The notes below the pieces were generated by a model. It saw only the letters and a program-made list of their open reading frames with translations. It searched no databases and had not been told where the DNA came from. This document shows, piece after piece, positions 17,673 through 27,466 of a stretch of 39,347 nt of DNA (its first letter is position 1; each line of letters starts with the position of its first letter). Source of the DNA: Pseudomonadota bacterium (GTDB lineage Bacteria; Pseudomonadota; Alphaproteobacteria; SMXQ01); the NCBI GenBank assembly GCA_022566265.1, contig JADFJG010000021.1, forward strand, positions 1 to 39,347, in the 5' to 3' direction. A program made the translations under genes and the position numbers.

Positions 17673-19505
17673 ATGAACGAAACCAACCCCAATACCGTTG
17701 AACCCGCCGCCGGCGGCGCCGAAATCGAGGCCCCGGTCAAGCTCGAGGTGCGCCGCAACGCCGCCGAATACGGCTCCGACGCGGTGGTCGATCTGTTGCA
17801 TTCGCTGGGCTTCAGATACGCCTTCCTCAATCCCGGCTCGAGTTTCCGGGGGCTGCACGATTCCTTCGTCAACTACGGCGGCAACCGGGCCCCCCAGGTG
17901 ATCCTGTGCGCCCACGAGGATGCCGCCGTCTCCATGGCCCAGGCCTATGCCAACGCGACGGGCAGGGCGTCGCTGGCGGCGCTCCATGACATGGTCGGGC
18001 TGATGCACGGCGCCATGAGCATCTACAACGCTTATTGCGGCCGCTCTCCGGTGGTCGTGCTGGGCGGCAGCGGACCCGCCAATCCCGCCCTCAGGCGCGC
18101 CATCGACTATCTCCATTCGGCCAATACCCAGGGCGAGCTGGTGCGGCCCTTCGTCAAATGGGACGACGAGCCGGTCACCGCCGAGGGCGTCATCGAGTCC
18201 ATCACCCGCGCCCACAAGATCGCCACCACCGGGCCCAAGGGACCGGTCTATGTCGCCATCGACGCCGGCATCCAGGAACAGAAGATCGAAGCGCCGATCG
18301 AGTTACCCGACGTCTCGCGCTCCTGTTACCAGGCGCCGCCGGCGCCGGCGGCGAACGGGGACGCCGTCGAACGGGCGGTCGATCTCCTGCTCGGCGCGTC
18401 TTTCCCGCTGGTGATCGGCGGCCGGATCGGGCTCGACCCGGACGCCGGCGGACCGCTCAAGGAACTCGTCGAACTCCTCGGCGCCGCCTACCAGGACGTG
18501 CGCAACTACGTTTGTTTCCCGACGGCGCACGCCCAGAACCTTACCGGCGAAAAGGACCTCTTCCGTCAGGCCGACGTCGTCCTTGCCGTCGATGTCGAGG
18601 ACGTCACCGCCGAGATCGGCGGCTATGCCACCAGGGACCGCAACGTCAAGGGCGAGGGCATAGGCGAGGTCAAGGTCATCGATCTGTCGCAGAACGAATA
18701 TTTCATCCCCACCTGGGCGCGTATCGGCGGCTCGCTGGCGCCGACGGCGGAGCAGCTTCTGGCCGACCCGGTGGAGGGGTTGAAACAACTCATTACCCGG
18801 CTCAAGGCGCGCATTGGCGATGATCCGGCGCTCGCCGGGAAAGGCGCCGAAAGGGCGGCCGCCTTCGGCGAACGCAAGCAGGCGCTCATGGCCAGGCAGA
18901 AGAAGGACGTCGAGGAGGCCTGGGACGATGTGCCTATCTCGTCCGCCCGCCTCATCGGCGAGGTCTGGCGGGCGGTCAAGGACCGGCCCTGGCTGCTGAC
19001 CTTGCGCAACGCCAGGAGCTGGCGCCATGGCGTCTGGCAATTCACCGGCCCCGGCCAATATCTCGGCCATTCCGGCGGCGGCGGCGTCGGCCACGGGCCG
19101 GGCGCCATCGTCGGCGGCGCCTTCGCCGCGCGCGACCGCGGCCAGTTCGCGGTCGGCATCATCGGCGACGGCGATTTCATGATGACCTCGGGCGCGCTTT
19201 GGACCGCCGCCCATTACCGGGTGCCGGGTCTCGTCGTCATCTTCAACAACGCGTCCTGGTACAATGACGAGGCCCACCAGGTCGAGATCGCCAGCCAACG
19301 CAACCGGCCGCCGGAGAACGCCTGGATCGGCACGACGACGATTGACCCGAAGGTGGACCTGGCGGGTCTCGCGCGGTCCTACGGTTGCTGGGCCGAAGGT
19401 CCCGTGACCGAGCCGGACGAACTGGCGCCGGCGCTTGGGCGCGCCGTCGCCGAGGTCGATGCCGGAAGGTTCGCGGTCATCGACGTGCACACCCAACGCA
19501 AATAG
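17673..19505 (+). CDS. Thiamine pyrophosphate-binding protein (acetolactate synthase/benzoylformate decarboxylase-like)
   Basis: ILCAHEDAAVSMAQAYANATGR (catalytic Glu region) and TPP motif IIGDGDFMMTSGALWTAAHYRVPGLVVIFNN. Confidence 0.9.
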   Translation: MNETNPNTVEPAAGGAEIEAPVKLEVRRNAAEYGSDAVVDLLHSLGFRYAFLNPGSSFRGLHDSFVNYGGNRAPQVILCAHEDAAVSMAQAYANATGRASLAALHDMVGLMHGAMSIYNAYCGRSPVVVLGGSGPANPALRRAIDYLHSANTQGELVRPFVKWDDEPVTAEGVIESITRAHKIATTGPKGPVYVAIDAGIQEQKIEAPIELPDVSRSCYQAPPAPAANGDAVERAVDLLLGASFPLVIGGRIGLDPDAGGPLKELVELLGAAYQDVRNYVCFPTAHAQNLTGEKDLFRQADVVLAVDVEDVTAEIGGYATRDRNVKGEGIGEVKVIDLSQNEYFIPTWARIGGSLAPTAEQLLADPVEGLKQLITRLKARIGDDPALAGKGAERAAAFGERKQALMARQKKDVEEAWDDVPISSARLIGEVWRAVKDRPWLLTLRNARSWRHGVWQFTGPGQYLGHSGGGGVGHGPGAIVGGAFAARDRGQFAVGIIGDGDFMMTSGALWTAAHYRVPGLVVIFNNASWYNDEAHQVEIASQRNRPPENAWIGTTTIDPKVDLAGLARSYGCWAEGPVTEPDELAPALGRAVAEVDAGRFAVIDVHTQRK

Positions 19506-19507
19506 CC

Positions 19508-19771
19508 CAAAGGGGTCAAGTCTTGACAATTATCATTTTGTTTCAAAGGGGTCAAGTCTTGACAATTATCATTTTTGTTTGCGGCTGGGATGCTTGCCGT
19601 TGGCTCAAGCCAAAACCACCGGCGCATCGCTCGCCGCAAGCCAGCCTTTGAACCGGCCTCACAACCGGCGGTACCGTGGAATTTCCGCCCGCCGCCGAGT
19701 CAGTGCCACGAGGGCATGGGAAGGGAGGGTCGGTCGAATAAAATGATAATTGTCAAGACTTGACCCCTTTC
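19508..19771. mobile_element. Non-autonomous element bounded by RAYT-type repeats (two direct copies at left, one inverted at right)
   Basis: CAAAGGGGTCAAGTCTTGACAATTATCATTTT at 19508-19539 and 19544-19575; AAAATGATAATTGTCAAGACTTGACCCCTTT at 19740-19770; same repeat flanks the transposase at 32958 and 33981. Confidence 0.8.
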
Positions 19772-19879
19772 CGCAGGTCGCGACCCCTTCCATTCATTCG
19801 ACCGGTTGGAAAACCCGTCCGGCGCGCACTATATTGTGGGACCGGGTGAGGGACGTCGGATCAGACATCGGAGCCGGAC

Positions 19880-20845
19880 ATGACGGCGCGTGTATTCATC
19901 GATGGCGAGGTGGGAACGACCGGGCTGCAGATCAGCGCCCGCCTCGAGGGCCGGGATGACGTCGAACTCCTGCACCTCGCCGACGAGGAGCGCAAGGACC
20001 CGGCCAAGCGCGCGGATCTGCTGAACGCCGCCGATCTGGTCATCCTCTGCCTGCCCGACGACGCCGCGATCGAGGCCTTACGTTTGATCGATAACCCGGC
20101 GGTCAAGGTGATCGACGCGAGCACGGCGCACCGGACCGATCCCGATTGGGTCTACGGCATGGCGGAGTATGCCCCCGAGCAGCCCGGCCTGATCGCCGAA
20201 GCCAGCCGGGTGACGAACCCCGGCTGTTATGCCATCGGCGCCATCGCCCTGATCCGCCCGTTGGTGTCCCGCGGCGTGCTGCCGGCCGATTCCCCGGTCA
20301 CCATCAATGCCATATCGGGTTACAGCGGCGGCGGCAGGAAGCTGATCGAGGCCTATGAGGACCCCGAATCATCCGGTTATGTCGACAGCACCTATCGCGC
20401 CTACGCGCTTTCGCTCGAGCACAAGCACACCGAAGAGATGCGGGTGCATGGTCTGTTGGCGAAGCGGCCCCTGTTCGTGCCAAGCGTCGGGCGTTTCCGC
20501 CAGGGCATGATGGTCCAGGTGCCGTTGCAGCTTTGGGCGCTGCCCGGATCGCCAAGCGCCGGCGATCTCCACGAGGTGTTGGCCGATTATTATGACGGCC
20601 AGAGTTTCATCACCGTCGCCGGTCTCGCGGCAACGGCGGCGATCGAGCACCTCGACGCGGAAGCGCTTAACGGCACCAACGAGTTGCGCCTTCACGTCTT
20701 CGGGAACGACACCCACGAACAGGCGGTGCTGGTGGCGGTGCTGGACAATCTCGGCAAGGGCGCGTCCGGCTCGGCGGTGCAGAACATGAACCTGATGCTC
20801 GATCTGGCGCCCCAAGCCGGGCTCGAGACCCGCCTCGTCGCCTGA
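19880..20845 (+). CDS. argC: N-acetyl-gamma-glutamyl-phosphate reductase (ArgC, short type)
   Basis: MTARVFIDGEVGTTGLQISARL, VTNPGCYAIGAIALIRPL, SGYSGGGRKLIEAYE. Confidence 0.9.
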   Translation: MTARVFIDGEVGTTGLQISARLEGRDDVELLHLADEERKDPAKRADLLNAADLVILCLPDDAAIEALRLIDNPAVKVIDASTAHRTDPDWVYGMAEYAPEQPGLIAEASRVTNPGCYAIGAIALIRPLVSRGVLPADSPVTINAISGYSGGGRKLIEAYEDPESSGYVDSTYRAYALSLEHKHTEEMRVHGLLAKRPLFVPSVGRFRQGMMVQVPLQLWALPGSPSAGDLHEVLADYYDGQSFITVAGLAATAAIEHLDAEALNGTNELRLHVFGNDTHEQAVLVAVLDNLGKGASGSAVQNMNLMLDLAPQAGLETRLVA

Positions 20846-20862
20846 TCCTCTGGCCCGCTCCC

Positions 20863-20979
20863 CTCAACATGGCCGCCCATGGCGTCGAAGGCCTTGACCG
20901 TAGCCCAGGCTACGCTCCCGGGCCTTCTCCTGGTGGACCGGGAACCGCCCGACGCGATGACGCGCCTGTCCATGGTGAG
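20863..20979. repeat. Possible degenerate relative of the bipartite palindromic family
   Basis: Minus strand GGGAGCGTAGCCTGGGCTACGGTCAAGGCCTTCGACGCC resembles the A/B/C core (hairpin-TCAAG-GACGCC); ends CTCAACATGG/CCATGGTGAG form a short imperfect inverted repeat. Confidence 0.4.
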
Positions 20980-20988
20980 AAATCCGGG

Positions 20989-21459
20989 CTAGAACTCGCG
21001 GCCGATTTTCCGGTCCACCGACAGCGCGCCGCCGCCACAAAAGACGATGGCGAGGGCGACGACGCCCCACAGCAACGGATATTCGTAACCGCCGTTGAAC
21101 CAGAAGAAGCCGTTCTTGAGGTGTACTTGGAAGACGGCGACGGCCATGATGACGACGACGCCGATCGCCGCCGGGCGCGTCAGCAAGCCGATGGCAATGA
21201 GGAGGCCGCCGAAGAACTCGGTCACGCCGACGACATAGGCGAGCGGCAGGGCCGGCTCCAGCCCCAGTCTGGCGAAGCCCGCCGCCGTGCCTTCGATGCC
21301 GCGCCCGCCGAACCAGCCGAACAGCTTCCCGGCCCCATGGGGCATCAATACGAGGCCGGTGATGAAGCGGATGAGGGGATAGCCGAGGCCCGAGACGGCG
21401 TCATGGAAGCCGCCGAGCGCCGGGATGAACAATCTGGTCGATGAGCCTTGTTCGTTCAT
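20989..21459 (-). CDS. DoxX family protein
   Basis: RFITGLVLMPHGAGKLFGWFGG, GVTEFFGGLLIAIGLLTRPAAIGVVVIM. Confidence 0.9.
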   Translation of the reverse strand: MNEQGSSTRLFIPALGGFHDAVSGLGYPLIRFITGLVLMPHGAGKLFGWFGGRGIEGTAAGFARLGLEPALPLAYVVGVTEFFGGLLIAIGLLTRPAAIGVVVIMAVAVFQVHLKNGFFWFNGGYEYPLLWGVVALAIVFCGGGALSVDRKIGREF

Positions 21460-21516
21460 GACGACGCCTCCCCGATAGTGAACTTGTGATGTCTTCGTAA
21501 GCGCCTTTCTTCCCGC

Positions 21517-23664
21517 CTATTCCCCTTCGCGGCGCCAGGCGATCATCAGCCCGCCGAGACCCAAAAGCAGCACCAGGATGGCCGGCAGCAGGGAGATCTC
21601 GCGCACCCCCTTGACGATATAGTCGCGATTGGCCTTGAGCCCGATCCAGCCGCGCCCCGAGAAGTCGCGGCCGGGCCGGACGCGGCGGACCTCGGGTAGC
21701 GCGCCGTCGGCGATCCACGCCAGCTTGCCGCCCCTGGCCCTGACCAGCGGCGCCAGACGCGACGCCGAGGCGCGCACATCGGCGAACTCCAGGGGATTGA
21801 GCGTCCCGGCGATGGCGTAGACCGCCCGCTTGCCGCCGCGGTCGCTTATCCGGTAAAGGCCCAGCGCATTGATGGCGACGGTGCCGATGGCGCGACCGTC
21901 GGCCTGCTCGGTCAGCCTGACGGTCTGTTCCTCGCCCGAGGGGGACCGCACCGTCACCGGCGTCCCGTCCGGCTCGAGGCTGCGCCGGGTGATGGTCAGG
22001 CGGTTCTCGCGCACCGACGCCCTGAGGTCGTTCTCCTCCAGCTCCGGTTCCTTCATCAGCCAGTGGGCGAGGCGGCGCAGGAGCTCGGCCTGCGGGCCAC
22101 CGCCCTCGTAACCGCGCGCCCACAGCCAGATATGATCGGTCAGCAATTGGGCGATGCGGCCCTCGCCGGCGCGGTCGAGGATCAGGACCGGGCGGTTGCC
22201 GGGGCCCTCCATCAACACCATGCCGCGCCTGGCGTCGGCCTCGATCAGCCGGAACCAACGGCCCCATTGCTTGGCGCCCTCGCCCGGCGCCGCCTGGGAA
22301 CCGGCGAGATTCGACACCACCGGATGACGCCGCCCGAGTTTCGTCACCTTGACGCGATAACCCTTCTCGATGACCTTGCCGGTGGGGGCGCCGGGCAGGA
22401 TCTCGCCCAAAGGCGTGCGGAACAGCCCGAGAGCCGTGGCGAAGGCGGGGCCGCCGGATTCAAGCACGGCGCCGCCCCGGCGCACATAGTTGACGATGTT
22501 CTCGATATAGACGCTCGGCAACACGCCGCGGCGGTGGTAGCGGTCGAAGATGATGAGGTCGAAGTCGTCGAGCTTCTCCTCGAACAACTCGCGGGTGGGA
22601 AAGGCGATCAGCGACAACTCGCGCACCGGCGTGCCGTCCTGCTTCTCGGGCGGGCGCAGGATGGTGAAGTGCACCAGGTCCATCGATGGATCGGCCTTCA
22701 AGAGGTTGCGCCAGACCCGCTCTCCGGCATGGGGCACGCCGGAAACCAGAAGCACGCGGAGCCGGTCGCGGACGCCGTTGACGACCACCGCGGCGCGGTT
22801 GTTCGCCAGCGTCAGCTCGCCCTCGACGGGGGCGATCTCGAGCTCGAAGATATTGGGTCCGCCGTGTTCGATCTCGATCTCGAAGGTGTGCTTGCGGCCT
22901 ACCGGAAGGTCCATGCTTTGCTTCGGCCCGCCGTCGCGGCTGACGAAGAGGCGGGCGGTCGGGCGCGCCGCCGTCGCCGGCATGTCCTCGATGCGGACGA
23001 CCATCTGGATGCGGTTGCCGACGATGCCGTATCCCGGCGCCTGCTCGATCACCAGGCGGCGGTCCCGGGCGTTGCGCGTGCCGCTCAGCAGCACATGGAG
23101 GGGCCCGTCGAAAGAGAGCTTGTCGGCGCTCTCGGGCGCGTCGTGAACCTGGCCGTCGGTGATCATGATGACACCGGCGAGCCGCTGCGGCGGCACGTCG
23201 GCCAACACCCGGCCGAGCGCCGAAAACAGCCGCGTCCCCTCTTCCGGCGCGCGGGCCTCGGCGCTTTCACCGCCACTGGCACTGGCACTGGCACCGGCAC
23301 CGGCCTCGGCCCGGCCACCGACGCGAACGACGCGCACTTCGATGTCATCGAACCGGGCCAGTGTCTTGCGCAGATGGTCAAGCGCCGCCTTGGCGTGTTC
23401 CCGGCGCGGACCCACCGTCTGGCTCGGCGAGTCATCGACGACGATGACGGCGATATCGGAAAGCGGTTCGCGTTCCTCCTGCTTGAGGGAGGGGTTCAAC
23501 AGCGCCAGCACCAATATGCCCAGCGCCAGTGCGCGCCAGACGACGCCGCGCGCCCGCTTGAACAACGCCAAGCCGACGATAATCAGCGCCATCGCGCCGA
23601 TCGCGGCGATCACCGGCCACGGGATCAGCGGCGCCAATACGATGGAGGTGATGCCGCCGGTCAT
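21517..23664 (-). CDS. Conserved membrane protein of MoxR/DUF58 operon (VWA / glutamine-amidotransferase-like)
   Basis: Two N-terminal TM segments, IAVIVVDDSPSQTVG, VIMITDGQVHD; C-terminal TM; overlaps the DUF4159 gene. Confidence 0.75.
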   Translation of the reverse strand: MTGGITSIVLAPLIPWPVIAAIGAMALIIVGLALFKRARGVVWRALALGILVLALLNPSLKQEEREPLSDIAVIVVDDSPSQTVGPRREHAKAALDHLRKTLARFDDIEVRVVRVGGRAEAGAGASASASGGESAEARAPEEGTRLFSALGRVLADVPPQRLAGVIMITDGQVHDAPESADKLSFDGPLHVLLSGTRNARDRRLVIEQAPGYGIVGNRIQMVVRIEDMPATAARPTARLFVSRDGGPKQSMDLPVGRKHTFEIEIEHGGPNIFELEIAPVEGELTLANNRAAVVVNGVRDRLRVLLVSGVPHAGERVWRNLLKADPSMDLVHFTILRPPEKQDGTPVRELSLIAFPTRELFEEKLDDFDLIIFDRYHRRGVLPSVYIENIVNYVRRGGAVLESGGPAFATALGLFRTPLGEILPGAPTGKVIEKGYRVKVTKLGRRHPVVSNLAGSQAAPGEGAKQWGRWFRLIEADARRGMVLMEGPGNRPVLILDRAGEGRIAQLLTDHIWLWARGYEGGGPQAELLRRLAHWLMKEPELEENDLRASVRENRLTITRRSLEPDGTPVTVRSPSGEEQTVRLTEQADGRAIGTVAINALGLYRISDRGGKRAVYAIAGTLNPLEFADVRASASRLAPLVRARGGKLAWIADGALPEVRRVRPGRDFSGRGWIGLKANRDYIVKGVREISLLPAILVLLLGLGGLMIAWRREGE

Positions 23665-26501
23665 TGCCCCAGCCTTTCGAGAATCGCCGGAACATGGACC
23701 TGATCGGCCTTGTAGTTGCCGGTCAACGCATACATCACCAGATTGATCCCGAAGCGCAACGCCATTTCCCGCTGCTGCTCTCCGCCCGGAACCACGGGGA
23801 ACAGCGGCTGGCCGATTTCGTTGACCGCCCAGGCCCCGGCCCAGTCGTTGGCGCCGATGATGATCGAGGAAACACCGTCATTGAGATAATCGGAACCCTT
23901 CACCACCCACACCGTGCCGCCGGCCCAGCGGCCCGGGAAGTCCTGGATGAGGTAGAAGGCCTTGGTCAGGATATGATTTTGCGGCGCCGGGATCAGCGGC
24001 GGGATTTCAAGCCCCGAGAGGATCTGCCGGAGGTTCCGGCCACCGGGACCGCCCGGCGCGAAGGCGCCCGGCGTGATCAGGGTGCCGAGCCGCTGGTCTC
24101 TTGTATCGAATAGGATCATACCGCCATGGCGCAGATAGCGGTTGAGCTTCTCCCTCGCGCCTCGGCTGAGCGCGCTCTGGCGCGGCGACACCGGCCAGTA
24201 GATCAGCGGGAAGAAGGAGAGCTCGTCGGTCTCGACGTTGACCGCCATGGGTTTGGCGGGTTCGACCGAGGTGCGCCGCGTCAGGGCCTCGGAAAGGCCC
24301 GTAAGTCCGGCGAGGGAAGTCGCATCGAGCTCCGGGTCGCCGGTCTCGACATAGGCGAGGCGGGTCTTCAGCGTCGCCTCGAGGGCGAAGGCGTCGCTGG
24401 CCGATCCCGCCTGCGCGGCCGGAGCCGCTTCGGCGGGGCGAAGGCCCGCCTGTGCGAATGCGCCGGCCGGTTGCAGGATCACCAACAGGGCGGCGAGGAG
24501 ACCGGCGACGGTGCTCGCCGCCGCCCCCCGCCCGGCACGCGCGCCACTCCCGTCGCCCGGTCCCTTGCCCGGCCACGGGTTGGGCAGCAGTCCCCTCAGG
24601 ATCAGGCTGATCCACATATCGGCGATGGCGATAAGGAGGGCGGCGGTCAGCAGCCACGGCCTGAGGTCGCGTTCGCGGGTCTTGGAGTAGAAACTCCGCC
24701 TTACCCCGGCGGGCAACTCCTTGATGGCGGCAAGCTTGGTCAGCGACGGCGAAAGGTTGAGCGCGATCCTGGCCGAATCATTGCCGTAGAAGCCCGGCGG
24801 ATGGGTCGGGCCGATCGGCGTCCTCGCCAACGCCTCGCCGCTGATCGGCTCGGCGATGGCGGGCGGGTTCTGGAGGCGTCCGTAACCGTCAAGGGTCTGA
24901 AGCGGTGGCAAGGAGTACTTGGCGCCGCCCCCCGTCACCCCGTGGCTCAAGCCGACGATGCGGCGCAGCATTTCGACGAACAGCCCCGAAAGCGGCAGAT
25001 TCGACCACTCGATATCGGCGGACGTGTGCACCAGGGCGAGCCGCCCCTGGCCGCGGCGCTCGGCGGTGACCAGCGGCGTGCCGTCGGCGAGCCGCGCCCA
25101 GGTCTTGGCGCCGAGGTCGAGCGACGGCTGGGCAAGGACCTGGCGCGAGATCAGGACGTCGTCCGGCACCTTGATCCCGGCGAAGGGCGAGCCCGCCTCG
25201 AACGGGGCGAGCGCCGCCGGCCGGGTCCAGGACATGGCGCCGCCCAACGAGCGGTCGCCGGCGCGAAGCTTGACCGGTATCAGGCCGTCCTGCTTCTGGG
25301 CGAGGCGGGGTCCGGCGAAGCGGATCACGGTGCCGCCCTTGTTCATCCAGGCCTCGACGGCCTTGAGCGTGGCCTCGGTCACCGGGTTGGAGTCGGTGAG
25401 GATGAGGACCGCCAGGGAGCGCTTGAGAAGCTCATCGACGGGGCCCTTGCGCACCTCGCTGAACGGCGTCAGGGCGCGCTCGAGATAGTAAAGCTCATTC
25501 AGCAAGGGCTGGGCCGCGTCGGTCGCCGCCGTCGTCACCAGCCCGACGGGACGCCGCCGCCACCTTTCATCGAGAAGCACGACGGCGCCGGCGCTGTTCT
25601 CGCCTTCGAGGGCGAGGCGCGCGAGATTGTTGCGAAGCTCCGACGGTATGGCGAGGGTGACCTGCCTGGAGGTTTGCCCGTCCGCGAAGTCGACGCGTTC
25701 GCGCACCAACACGCGGCCGTCATCGCCGGTGCCGCGCAACCACAAACTCGCTTCCCCCGTCGCCTCGGCGCGCAGCACCTCGAGGGTGAACTCGGCGCCC
25801 TCGGTCTTGGGCGGCATCAGCACCCTGGCGAGCGCCGCCGGCTCATCGGCGATGACGTGCAGATTGCCGAAGCGCTGCAGCCGCTCGGCCAAGGGCCTGA
25901 CCGCCTCGTCGTCCAGCCCGTCGCTCAGCCACACGACGTTGGCGGCGCCTTCGATCCCGGCCGCCTCGATGACCTCCAGCACCCTGGCCCGGTCCACCGG
26001 CCACGGCTTGGGCGCCATCGCCCGCACCAGCGCGCGGGCATCGGCGGCGCGCAACAACTTGGGGGCGCCGACCGGCTTGCCCGATGCCGGCGGCGCCGTT
26101 CCCAGCACCATCACCGGGCGGGAGAGGCGTTCGGCCTGATCGAGAAGCTCGTCCATGGCGCCGATCCGCGCCCCCCAGTTGTGCCCGCCCGCCCAACCGT
26201 CGTCGACGACGAGGATGAGCGGCCCGGCGCCGGTCAGCCTGGTGCCCGGATTGAGCAGCGGATGGGCAAGGGCGAGAATGACGAAGGCGGCGAGCACCAT
26301 GCGCAATATGACCAGCCACAACGGCGTCTTGGCCGGCGTTTGCTCCTCCTCGTGCAAGCCGAACAGCAGGCGGACGGCGGGAAACCGCACCAGCAGGGGC
26401 GCCGGCGGCGTCACCTTGAGAAGCCACCACAGCACCGGCAGGATGACGAGCGCCGTGAGCATCCAGGGCGAGGCAAAAGCGAGGAAGCCAAAATTCAACA
26501 T
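23661..26501 (-). CDS. DUF4159 domain-containing protein with N-terminal BatA-like domain
   Basis: N-terminal FASPWMLTALVILPVLWWLLKVTPPAP (BatA-type); C-terminal LNRYLRHGGMILFDTRDQ ... FGINLVMYALTGNYKADQVHVPAIL. Confidence 0.85.
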   Translation of the reverse strand: MLNFGFLAFASPWMLTALVILPVLWWLLKVTPPAPLLVRFPAVRLLFGLHEEEQTPAKTPLWLVILRMVLAAFVILALAHPLLNPGTRLTGAGPLILVVDDGWAGGHNWGARIGAMDELLDQAERLSRPVMVLGTAPPASGKPVGAPKLLRAADARALVRAMAPKPWPVDRARVLEVIEAAGIEGAANVVWLSDGLDDEAVRPLAERLQRFGNLHVIADEPAALARVLMPPKTEGAEFTLEVLRAEATGEASLWLRGTGDDGRVLVRERVDFADGQTSRQVTLAIPSELRNNLARLALEGENSAGAVVLLDERWRRRPVGLVTTAATDAAQPLLNELYYLERALTPFSEVRKGPVDELLKRSLAVLILTDSNPVTEATLKAVEAWMNKGGTVIRFAGPRLAQKQDGLIPVKLRAGDRSLGGAMSWTRPAALAPFEAGSPFAGIKVPDDVLISRQVLAQPSLDLGAKTWARLADGTPLVTAERRGQGRLALVHTSADIEWSNLPLSGLFVEMLRRIVGLSHGVTGGGAKYSLPPLQTLDGYGRLQNPPAIAEPISGEALARTPIGPTHPPGFYGNDSARIALNLSPSLTKLAAIKELPAGVRRSFYSKTRERDLRPWLLTAALLIAIADMWISLILRGLLPNPWPGKGPGDGSGARAGRGAAASTVAGLLAALLVILQPAGAFAQAGLRPAEAAPAAQAGSASDAFALEATLKTRLAYVETGDPELDATSLAGLTGLSEALTRRTSVEPAKPMAVNVETDELSFFPLIYWPVSPRQSALSRGAREKLNRYLRHGGMILFDTRDQRLGTLITPGAFAPGGPGGRNLRQILSGLEIPPLIPAPQNHILTKAFYLIQDFPGRWAGGTVWVVKGSDYLNDGVSSIIIGANDWAGAWAVNEIGQPLFPVVPGGEQQREMALRFGINLVMYALTGNYKADQVHVPAILERLGQ

Positions 26502-26527
26502 CGTCCGCTACCGGTTTCGCGCGCCGA

Positions 26528-27406
26528 TTATACCGCCACCCGCGCCAGCGCTCCGTAAAGCGCCAGCAACGCCGAAGATGCCGGACGGTCGGTGTGATGC
26601 ACGGAAAAGGTCCAATCGTGTCGCCGCGCCAAGGCCGTGAGATTCGCCCTCAGACCCGCAAGCCGGTGGCGATACTGATCGCGCACCCGTTCGGTACGGT
26701 TGATCAGCGCGTCGCCTTCCTCCTCCAGGCCCTCGAAGCGGATGCGCCCCGAAAACGGGAACGCTTCCTCCGCCGGGTCGAGTATCTGCAAGAGATGCCC
26801 GGCGACGCCGCGCGCCGCATAACCCTTGACCGAGGTCTCGATTTCTTCGGAGGGACCCAGGAAATCGCTGAACAGCACGATTTGGGCGTCGCGCGGCAAG
26901 GGCTCCGGGGGCGGCGCGTTGGCGGTCGCGGTGCCGCCATGAAGCAGGGAAGCCGCCATGCGGTTGAGCACGGCGCGGCCATTGGAAGGCGGATATCCTT
27001 CTCCCATGAAGGCGACATGCTCGCCGCTGCGGATCAACAGTGACGCCAGCGCCAGCAGCAGAAGCTCCGCCCGGTCGCCCTTCTCCGGCAGGTTGCGGTC
27101 GGAAGCGTAATGCATGGACGCCGAAGCGTCCCGCCACAGCCAGATGCTCTGGGCCGCCTCCCATTCGTGCTCGCGGATGAAGACCCGCTGGGACTTCGCC
27201 GACTGGCGCCAGTCGATCCTTTGCGTCGTATCGCCGGGCTGGTATTGGCGGAACTGCCAGAAGGTGTCGCCCTGACCGATGCGGCGGCGCCCATGGACGC
27301 CCTGGGCGACGGTGCTCGCCACCCGCTCCGCCGCGACCAGGAGCGTTGGCATGGTGGCCGCCAGTTCTTCCGCCCGTTGCAGCGCCGTGGGCTGTGTTAC
27401 CGCCAT
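26528..27406 (-). CDS. DUF58 domain-containing protein
   Basis: GVHGRRRIGQGDTFWQFRQYQPGDTTQRIDWRQSAKSQRVFIREHEWEAAQSIWLWRDASASM. Confidence 0.95.
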   Translation of the reverse strand: MAVTQPTALQRAEELAATMPTLLVAAERVASTVAQGVHGRRRIGQGDTFWQFRQYQPGDTTQRIDWRQSAKSQRVFIREHEWEAAQSIWLWRDASASMHYASDRNLPEKGDRAELLLLALASLLIRSGEHVAFMGEGYPPSNGRAVLNRMAASLLHGGTATANAPPPEPLPRDAQIVLFSDFLGPSEEIETSVKGYAARGVAGHLLQILDPAEEAFPFSGRIRFEGLEEEGDALINRTERVRDQYRHRLAGLRANLTALARRHDWTFSVHHTDRPASSALLALYGALARVAV

Positions 27407-27466
27407 TGTCGCATTCGATCCCTTGCCGAAGGAGCCGCGTTCGGACCCTTTCCTAAAGGAGATGGC

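Noticed and set aside
19508-19575. CRISPR-like pair of direct repeats with about 36-nt period
   Set aside because: Only two units with no real spacers, plus an inverted third copy and identity to the RAYT-flanking repeats; no cas genes.
23270-23310. GGCACTGGCACTGGCACCGG short tandem repeat
   Set aside because: In-frame hexamer repeats encode an Ala/Gly/Ser linker (GAGASASASGG) in a membrane protein; ordinary coding low complexity.
22063-23703. 546-aa plus-strand ORF
   Set aside because: Antisense of the VWA/GATase-like membrane protein gene, no domain signature.
24126-26558. 810-aa plus-strand ORF
   Set aside because: Shadow ORF opposite the strongly supported DUF4159 gene; low-complexity Arg/Gly/Ala-rich translation typical of antisense frames in high-GC DNA.
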